Below are positions 1-5,190 of a DNA stretch of 5,190 nt, in pieces. The notes under the pieces were generated by a model. That model had not been told where the DNA came from. It ran no database searches and saw only the letters and a program-made list of their open reading frames with translations. How positions within the stretch are numbered: position 1 is the stretch's first letter; each line of letters opens with the position of its first letter. Both the position numbers and the translations under genes were made by a program. Location of the stretch: assembly GCA_030624545.1 (NCBI GenBank), contig JAUXJX010000179.1, positions 1 to 5,190 on the forward strand. The letters are read 5' to 3'. This stretch comes from Bacteroidota bacterium. GTDB taxonomy: Bacteria > Zhuqueibacterota > JdFR-76 > DREG01.

Positions 1-2103
1 TCCGTTGAGGCCGAGGACGATTTTGGCTTCAGCAGATTGCGGCTTGCCTATCGCGTTGAAACGGCGGTACCCATAGAATTGGGAGAAGACTCGACCTTCC
101 AGTTCATCGACCTTTCCGCAAACAGCAACGGGGATACGAAAATAAGCGCCGATTACCTCTGGGATCTGGCCGATATCCGACTTCTGCCGGAGGACATTAT
201 CTATTACTTTGCCGAAGTTTGGGACAATGACAGGATTAGCGGACCCAAACGGAGTATTTCCAAGGTATACACGGCAAGATTCCCGTCCATCTACGAGATT
301 TATGAGGAAGTTGCAAACGCCCAGGAAGGAGATCTGGCAAACCTAGAGGAGGTTCTGTCGGATAGCAAGGAACTAAAAGAGAAACTCGATGAAATTGCCC
401 GGGAATTGAATCAGCAGAAAGAGATGGATTGGCTAAAAAAACAGGATCTTGAAGAACTTGCCGAAAGTCAGGGAGCAATGCAGCAGGAGATCGAGGAAGT
501 CAGGCAAAATCTCCAAGAAATGATTGAAAGAATGGAAGGCAACCAGATGCTTAGCTTCGAAACGCTGCAAAAATACCAGGAATTACAGCAGCTTTTCGAG
601 GAGATTATGACCCCGGAATTACAAAGGGCTTTGGATAAACTTCGGGAGTCCTTTGAGCAACTGGATGAGAATAAGCTTAAACAGGCCGTAAGCCAAATGC
701 AGACTTCTCAGGATAAGCTGCTGCAGAACCTGGAAAGAACAATAAACTTGCTAAAGCAGATTCAACTAGAGCAAGATTTGGATCAGGCGGCCAAGTTAAC
801 CGAGAATCTGGCGGAGCGACAAGAAGATCTCAATCAACAACTCAAGGAAGCCCTTGACAAGAACCAGGGAAATCTGCTTCACCAGCAGCAGAAATTGGGA
901 GATGATGCCGAGATTCTTGATGAACTGCTTGAGAGCCTGGATCAGGCCCTGGAAGAACAGGCTCAATTCCAGTCAGAGACAATGGATTCTTTGCTGCAAG
1001 AGATGCAAAAGGTGATGCAAGATATGGACGCTTCGCAACAGCAGATTCAAAGGGGACAAATGCAGCAAGCGTCGAAGACCGGTGAGATGACTGAACAGAA
1101 TTTGCGAGATATGTTAAGTCAGCTGCAAAGCATGAAAGATGCTTTTATGCAGTCCAAGAAACAAGACTATATGAAGGAATTTGCACGCACCTCCGAAGAC
1201 CTGCTCCGCCTCTCGAAAAATCAGGAGGGGCTGATGGATCAGACCAGGGGCCTCTCCTCATCGAGCCCTCAACTCGGCCAGATCGCAGAGTCGCAGCAAC
1301 AATTGCTTCAACAGTTGGGAAGAGCCACCGGTGATCTATATGAGCTTTCGCAGAAGACCTTCTTTGTCACCCCGGAAATTGGCCGCGCAATGGGCAAATC
1401 AATTGCCGGGATGCAGCGCGCCTTAGAGAACCTGGAAAACCGGAATACAGGTGTCGCAACAAGCCAGCAAGCCCAAGCAATGGGCGGATTGAACGAAACC
1501 ATCCTTCAGATACAAAACGCCATGCGAGCGCTGCAAGGCGCTTCATCTGCAAGTGGTATGGACGAGTTTATGAAACGTTTACAGCAGATGTCCGGAAGTC
1601 AGCAAGGGATTAACCAGGAGACGTTGATGTTGGGCAAACAGGGGCAGATGAGCCTGGAACAGCAAGCCGCCATGGCCCGGCTTGCTGCCGAACAATCTGC
1701 ACTGCGAAAGTCTTTGCAGCAGTTGCAGCAAGAATTTGGGAATCGTTCCGACATTTTAGGCAGGCTTGATCAGGTTGCTGACGAGATGGAAGATGTAGTC
1801 AAAGATCTTCAGCGAAGGCAAGTGCAACCCAGAACATTAGATCGACAAAAACGTATTTTGTCCAGACTTCTGGATGCTCAACGCTCCATTAGAGAAAGAG
1901 AATATAGCCGTAAACGCGAATCAAGATCGGGAAAGACCTATTTCGTGCGAAGTCCGGAAGATATCGATGAATCCATCAAACAGAAAAAAGATCGTTTCCT
2001 GGAGGATCTTATTCGTGCGCGAAAAGCGGGCTATAATGAGGATTACCTGGAATTGATCCGCGAATATTTTCAGGCTCTGACTGACAAGCGAGAGAGACAA
2101 TAG
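1..2103 (+). CDS. DUF4175-like envelope coiled-coil protein, 5'-truncated by the window edge
   Basis: The reading frame is open from base 1 to TAG at 2101-2103, giving 700 visible residues. The true start lies upstream, so TTG at 37 should not be used: the codons before it (SVEAEDDFGFSR) belong to the domain. Residues are numbered by window codon. Codons 1 to about 94 form a beta-rich, Ig-like segment ending in DNDRISGPK (75-83) and ARFPSIYEIYEE (92-103), the hallmark of DUF4175-type proteins. Codons about 105-345 are heptad-rich coiled coil full of Glu, Gln and Leu. Codons about 345-560 are Gln/Met-rich helices. A conserved tail follows, with QMSLEQQAAMARLAAEQ (549-565), ILSRLLDAQRSIRERE (619-634) and GYNEDYLELIREYFQAL (677-693). 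From memory, family members run well over 1000 residues with N-terminal membrane segments, so several hundred residues are missing here. No catalytic motif is visible. A scaffold role in the envelope is inferred; the family assignment is from recognition, not a search. Confidence 0.85.
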   Translation, partial: SVEAEDDFGFSRLRLAYRVETAVPIELGEDSTFQFIDLSANSNGDTKISADYLWDLADIRLLPEDIIYYFAEVWDNDRISGPKRSISKVYTARFPSIYEIYEEVANAQEGDLANLEEVLSDSKELKEKLDEIARELNQQKEMDWLKKQDLEELAESQGAMQQEIEEVRQNLQEMIERMEGNQMLSFETLQKYQELQQLFEEIMTPELQRALDKLRESFEQLDENKLKQAVSQMQTSQDKLLQNLERTINLLKQIQLEQDLDQAAKLTENLAERQEDLNQQLKEALDKNQGNLLHQQQKLGDDAEILDELLESLDQALEEQAQFQSETMDSLLQEMQKVMQDMDASQQQIQRGQMQQASKTGEMTEQNLRDMLSQLQSMKDAFMQSKKQDYMKEFARTSEDLLRLSKNQEGLMDQTRGLSSSSPQLGQIAESQQQLLQQLGRATGDLYELSQKTFFVTPEIGRAMGKSIAGMQRALENLENRNTGVATSQQAQAMGGLNETILQIQNAMRALQGASSASGMDEFMKRLQQMSGSQQGINQETLMLGKQGQMSLEQQAAMARLAAEQSALRKSLQQLQQEFGNRSDILGRLDQVADEMEDVVKDLQRRQVQPRTLDRQKRILSRLLDAQRSIREREYSRKRESRSGKTYFVRSPEDIDESIKQKKDRFLEDLIRARKAGYNEDYLELIREYFQALTDKRERQ
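2090..2097 (+). promoter_or_regulatory. Weak purine-rich ribosome binding site for the TPR gene
   Basis: A GAGAGAGA run lies inside the last codons of the DUF4175-like gene, about 7-9 bases before the TTG at 2105. It is a poor match to the anti-Shine-Dalgarno consensus. In this frame the preceding stop is TGA at 2078, so only CTG 2081 and TTG 2105 could start the gene upstream of the signal peptide. TTG has the better spacing. A weak site, a TTG start and a one-base gap after the upstream stop fit translation re-initiation by ribosomes finishing gene 1. Confidence 0.45.
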
Positions 2104-2104
2104 A

Positions 2105-2185
2105 TTGACCGGATTCAGCAGAAAAATTTCATATTGGATTGCTTTTCTATTTCTGGCCGGAGCAATTGCTCCCGATGCCGGGGCA
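2105..2185 (+). other. Sec-type signal peptide of the TPR protein
   Basis: It covers residues 1-27. The core YWIAFLFLAGAIA is followed by a small-residue A-x-A site (AGA) before Gln28. There is no Cys at +1, so it is not a lipoprotein signal. Its presence immediately after TTG supports that start, because a later start would destroy the signal. Confidence 0.8.
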
Positions 2186-3958
2186 CAGAAAAAACCCGAC
2201 CGCGATCGCGCCCAATACAACATAGCCAGACAGTACGAAACCATTGGGGATCTTGAAAAGGCGCTTGCTATTTATCTGGAAATACTGGATAAGAATCCTA
2301 CGAACTTCACATATTTTGACGCTGCAAGCAGATGTTACATCAATCTTAAGCGCTATGATGAGCTTGTACAGTTCATAGAGAGAAGATTGCAGGCGGAACC
2401 AGGGAATGTTCAATTTCAAATTCGTTTGGGCGAAGCTTATTTGCAAAAAGATGAAGAAGAAAAGGCCCGACAAATTTGGCACCGTGTTCTTACTGACAAT
2501 CCGAAAAATGCATCAAACTATCGCATGGTTGCCAATGCCATGCTCAAGCACCGACTCTATGACGATGGAATTGCGGTGTATCTCAAAGGCCGGGAAATTG
2601 TGGGAAGGCAAGAACTATTCGCCTTGGAACTCGCACAGCTTCACTCCTATCGATTCAATTACGATCGGGCTACAGACGAATATCTTCGGTATATTCGTGC
2701 CAATTCGAGACAACTAAATTATGTTGAGGCGAGAATTGCATCATTTAAGGGTAGCCATGAAACCTATGAACAAGTAACCTCCGTTCTCAAGAATTGGATC
2801 GCACAGGAATCAGGAAATCCCATTTACAGAAAATTGCTGATTTCTGTTTTGTTAAGCTATGAGAACTTTTCTGCAGCTTTTGCCGAGGTCAAGCATCTGG
2901 AGGAAGTCAAAAGAGAAATTAAGAGCAAAGAAATACCGGGGCAAGAATTATTCAGATTTAGTCAAATTGCACTGAAAGAAAGTCGCTACGAATTCGCAGA
3001 AAATGCCCTGCGGACAATCGTGAGTAATCACCCGGATTATCCGGATCGAGCCAGAGTGGAATATGAACTAGCTCGCACGCTGTATCAGCAGAGGAGGTTC
3101 GACCAGGCGCTTGCGGCGTTCGATAAAGTTGCGGCTGCTCATCCGGGCTCTATCTGGGCGGTTGAATCAATTTTGGCCAGGGGCGATATTTTTCTGAACG
3201 AGAAGTTTAGTCCGGATAGTGCCGCTCAAAATTATCATACTATCGTGGATCATTTTCCAGCGAACAAGAATCGCATCCATGCTTACATCCGGCTCGGAGA
3301 TGTTGAAGTTGCGCGTGGGAACCTATCTGAGGCAGAGGCCTATTATTTGCATGCCGTTCAATCGCCCACAAAACAGGGAAGCGCTGCAGGAAAAAACCGA
3401 GTTGAGGGACATTTAAGACTTGCGGAACTCGCATTCTATCAGGGAGATTTTGAAAAGACGCGTAAATATCTGAAGGCATTGTTAGAAGTGCCATCCGGAA
3501 ATCTGAGCAACGAATATGTGAACGATGCCTTGGAATTGTCACTGTTACTCGACCAAAATGAACAAGATGCTTTTCAGGTCTTAACCGATTACGCGCAGGC
3601 GACGTTATTGATAAAGCAGCATAATTTGGAAGAAGCTGCGCTTCAACTGAAGAATTTGAGTGACTCTTTTCCATCGGCCGATCTGGCGCCTAAAGCAATT
3701 TTTCAATATTCGAGATTGAAGAGAGAAACAGGCGATTATGTTTCGGCCGTCTTGGGCTTCAATGTACTAATCGGTCAATATCCGCAAAACTCACTTTGTG
3801 ACCTGGCACTCTGGGAGATTGGAACAATTTACGAAGAGGACCTCCGGGAGCCCTCAAAAGCGATCGAGAGTTATGAATCAATTCTCGTAGACTATTCCGA
3901 AAGTGTGCTGGTAGAGAATGCCCGGAAGAAAATCAGAAGCCTGGAAGCAAAGCCGTGA
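2105..3958 (+). CDS. Secreted tetratricopeptide-repeat (TPR) protein
   Basis: This is a complete 617-residue protein starting at TTG 2105. A signal peptide covers residues 1-27: a basic n-region with R6 and K7, a hydrophobic core at 10-22 and a likely cleavage after DAGA-27. The rest is an almost wholly helical solenoid. Clear TPR units lie at about 34-66 (AQYNIARQYETIGDLEKALA), 67-100, 101-134 and 135-168. After a more divergent middle (about 170-280), further units lie at about 281-312, 315-348 (ARTLYQQRRFDQALAAF), 351-386, 391-420, 433-462, 494-524, 530-560 and 565-600. The C-terminal repeats, with spacers such as YPQNSLCDLALWEIGTIYEE, resemble the BamD/YbgF class of outer-envelope TPRs. 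No enzymatic domain and no lipobox cysteine are seen at the cleavage site, so a soluble periplasmic form is likely. TPRs bind proteins, and the neighbouring envelope proteins are the natural partners; that pairing is inferred. Confidence 0.92.
   Translation: MTGFSRKISYWIAFLFLAGAIAPDAGAQKKPDRDRAQYNIARQYETIGDLEKALAIYLEILDKNPTNFTYFDAASRCYINLKRYDELVQFIERRLQAEPGNVQFQIRLGEAYLQKDEEEKARQIWHRVLTDNPKNASNYRMVANAMLKHRLYDDGIAVYLKGREIVGRQELFALELAQLHSYRFNYDRATDEYLRYIRANSRQLNYVEARIASFKGSHETYEQVTSVLKNWIAQESGNPIYRKLLISVLLSYENFSAAFAEVKHLEEVKREIKSKEIPGQELFRFSQIALKESRYEFAENALRTIVSNHPDYPDRARVEYELARTLYQQRRFDQALAAFDKVAAAHPGSIWAVESILARGDIFLNEKFSPDSAAQNYHTIVDHFPANKNRIHAYIRLGDVEVARGNLSEAEAYYLHAVQSPTKQGSAAGKNRVEGHLRLAELAFYQGDFEKTRKYLKALLEVPSGNLSNEYVNDALELSLLLDQNEQDAFQVLTDYAQATLLIKQHNLEEAALQLKNLSDSFPSADLAPKAIFQYSRLKRETGDYVSAVLGFNVLIGQYPQNSLCDLALWEIGTIYEEDLREPSKAIESYESILVDYSESVLVENARKKIRSLEAKP
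3943..3947 (+). promoter_or_regulatory. Ribosome binding site GGAAG for the third gene
   Basis: GGAAG lies inside the 3' end of the TPR gene, 7 bases before GTG 3955, which is good spacing. The frame of the third gene is open back to TGA at 3874, and there is no ATG, GTG or TTG in that interval. GTG 3955 is therefore the only start that keeps the signal peptide. Confidence 0.65.
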
Positions 3959-4017
3959 GGAAAGCTCTCATAATTCTCTTTTTTGCACTGCTGCAAATTC
4001 CTTCATTTGCCATTGCC
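3955..4017 (+). other. Sec-type signal peptide of the third gene product
   Basis: It covers residues 1-21: R2 and K3, the hydrophobic core ALIILFFALL, then PSFAIA with an A-x-A site before Gln22. There is no lipobox Cys. The mature start (QKILIQMDL) matches the start of the conserved family region, which supports both the cleavage point and the GTG start. Confidence 0.8.
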
Positions 4018-5190
4018 CAAAAAATATTGATTCAAATGGACCTTCGCCAGACGGACCATCTCAAAGCCTATGGGGTCGCATTCTGGACTTTGGAGAGAGG
4101 CATTAACGTCGAGTGGCTGTTGAACTATCGAGGGGGATCATTCATGATCGATTACTATCCGGAAATAGAAAGGGAATTGAGACTGCGAGGCGTATCCAGC
4201 GAGATGGTGAGAGGGGGTGACATTGCATTGATCTATAACACCATAGAAGAAGGAAACATGGAAGTTGTCATGCTCGAAAAGGCGCCCCGCATCGCAGTTT
4301 ATACTCCACAAAACAAGCAGCCCTGGGATGATGCCGTCACTCTGGCCCTAGCCTACGCCGAAGTTCCTTACGACAAAATCTGGGACAAAGAAGTGCTCCA
4401 AGGTGACCTGGAAAAATATGACTGGCTTCATTTGCACCATGAGGATTTCACCGGGCAGTATGGCAAGTTCTACGCTAGCTTCCGCAGCACACCCTGGTAT
4501 ATTGAAGAGGTGCGGATGAATGAGGCAATGGCAGTCCAGCTTGGCTTCAAAAAAGTCAGCGAGTTAAAAAGGGCAGTCGCCCAAATTGTAAAAGATTTTG
4601 TTATTCGAGGCGGATTCCTTTTTGCCATGTGTTCTGCAACCGACTCTTTCGATATCGCTCTTGCCGCTAGCCAGACCGATGTTGTTCCAGATGTATTTGA
4701 CGGAGACCCCCCTGAACCGAACTGTCAGGCAAAATTGGATTTTTCACAGAGCCTGGCTTTTAAAGATTTTCAGCTAGAGATGAATCCTTTTGTGTACGAA
4801 TACTCCGATATCGACATTCCTCCAAACTACGCGGCGCCTCTCAGGGGAGCGGATGCGGACGCCTTCACGCTTTTCGAGTTCTCGGCAAAATACGATCCTG
4901 TGCCGGTTATGCTTACACAAAATCATGTAAATGTTGTAAAGGGCTTCATGGGACAAACCACAGGATTTCGTCGTTCTCGCATAAAGAAATCTCTCGTGCT
5001 TCTTGGCGAGATACCGGAAACGGAAAATGTAAAATATATTCACGGCAATCAGGGTCGCGGAACCTTCACCTTTCTGGCAGGCCACGACCCGGAAGACTAT
5101 CAACACGCCGTTGGAGACCCACCCACACAACTTTCCCTACATAGAAATTCACCAGGCTATCGACTCATTCTTAATAATATACTTTTCCCA
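3955..5190 (+). CDS. Secreted 'asparagine synthetase B'-named family protein with a ThuA/GATase-like C-terminal domain; 3' end cut by the window
   Basis: GTG at 3955 overlaps the TGA of the TPR gene, and 412 codons are open to the last base of the window. From memory of relatives, only a short, often Lys-rich tail is missing. Residues 1-21 are a signal peptide (likely cut after AIA-21). Residues 22-110 form a conserved N-terminal part with MDLRQTDHLKAYG (28-40) and EWLLNYRGGSF (53-63). From about 111 (PRIAVYTP) the pattern looks like a class I glutamine-amidotransferase-like/ThuA fold. It includes WLHLHHEDFTGQYG (157-170), a nucleophile-elbow-like GGFLFAMCSATDSFD (219-233, Cys226), GRGTFTFLAGHDPEDYQ (367-383) and a final YRLILNNILF (402-411). 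Many databases call close relatives 'asparagine synthetase B'. I see neither an N-terminal Cys2 glutaminase nor the SGGxDS pyrophosphatase motif, and the protein is exported, so asparagine synthesis is very unlikely. The real activity is unknown; a hydrolase or a ligand-binding role are both possible. Confidence 0.88.
   Translation, partial: MRKALIILFFALLQIPSFAIAQKILIQMDLRQTDHLKAYGVAFWTLERGINVEWLLNYRGGSFMIDYYPEIERELRLRGVSSEMVRGGDIALIYNTIEEGNMEVVMLEKAPRIAVYTPQNKQPWDDAVTLALAYAEVPYDKIWDKEVLQGDLEKYDWLHLHHEDFTGQYGKFYASFRSTPWYIEEVRMNEAMAVQLGFKKVSELKRAVAQIVKDFVIRGGFLFAMCSATDSFDIALAASQTDVVPDVFDGDPPEPNCQAKLDFSQSLAFKDFQLEMNPFVYEYSDIDIPPNYAAPLRGADADAFTLFEFSAKYDPVPVMLTQNHVNVVKGFMGQTTGFRRSRIKKSLVLLGEIPETENVKYIHGNQGRGTFTFLAGHDPEDYQHAVGDPPTQLSLHRNSPGYRLILNNILFP

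Noticed and set aside
37..39. TTG as the start of the first gene
   Set aside because: The frame is open to base 1, and the upstream codons (SVEAEDDFGFSR) fit the same conserved domain; the gene is simply cut by the window edge.
660..1080. CAG/CAA-rich stretches as a possible DNA repeat
   Set aside because: They reflect Gln codons in a coiled coil; there is no regular repeat unit or spacer at the DNA level.
1921..2482. Two minus-strand open frames across the gene 1/gene 2 junction
   Set aside because: Both are antisense to recognisable plus-strand protein segments (the conserved DUF4175-like tail and the first TPRs) and look like chance open frames.
3240..3674. Minus-strand open frame of 144 codons
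   Set aside because: It lies wholly inside the TPR gene, its product has no recognisable domain or export signal, and the plus-strand frame is clearly the real one.
3918..4106. Short plus-strand open frame at the gene 2/gene 3 junction
   Set aside because: It is out of frame with both recognised genes and overlaps the signal peptide and conserved start of the third gene; there is no sign of an independent product.
4774..5130. Minus-strand open frame of 118 codons
   Set aside because: It is antisense to the strongly recognisable C-terminal half of the third protein and shows no family features of its own.

Overview
The window is a single, tightly packed plus-strand operon segment from a bacterium. 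It holds three genes: (1) the 3' part of a large Gln/Met-rich coiled-coil protein that I recognise as DUF4175-like (1-2103, cut by the left edge); (2) a complete secreted TPR-repeat protein (2105-3958); and (3) an almost complete secreted protein of the family commonly labelled 'asparagine synthetase B' in Bacteroidota/Calditrichota/KSB1-type genomes (3955-5190, cut by the right edge). Practically every base is coding. One base separates genes 1 and 2, and genes 2 and 3 overlap by three bases (GTG/TGA). There is no room for an internal promoter or terminator outside coding sequence, and I see no RNA gene, CRISPR array, insertion sequence or intergenic repeat.

The combination and order (DUF4175-like, TPR, 'asparagine synthetase B'-like) with moderate GC content suggests a member of the FCB superphylum, most likely a Calditrichota/KSB1-like or related candidate-phylum genome. 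This rests on recalled family distribution, not on a search. In such genomes these genes often lie downstream of MoxR ATPase, DUF58 and BatA-like genes. Those would lie to the left of this window and are not visible here.

The products look like parts of one cell-envelope module. The DUF4175-like protein has an extracytoplasmic beta-rich domain followed by a long coiled coil. The TPR protein has a signal peptide and a solenoid suited to protein-protein scaffolding. The third protein also has a signal peptide, and its name is very probably wrong. It shows neither the N-terminal Cys nor the ATP-pyrophosphatase signature of AsnB, and its C-terminal half resembles the ThuA/class I glutamine-amidotransferase-like fold. 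The function of the module is unknown to me; a periplasmic complex is an inference from co-localisation, signal peptides and translational coupling.
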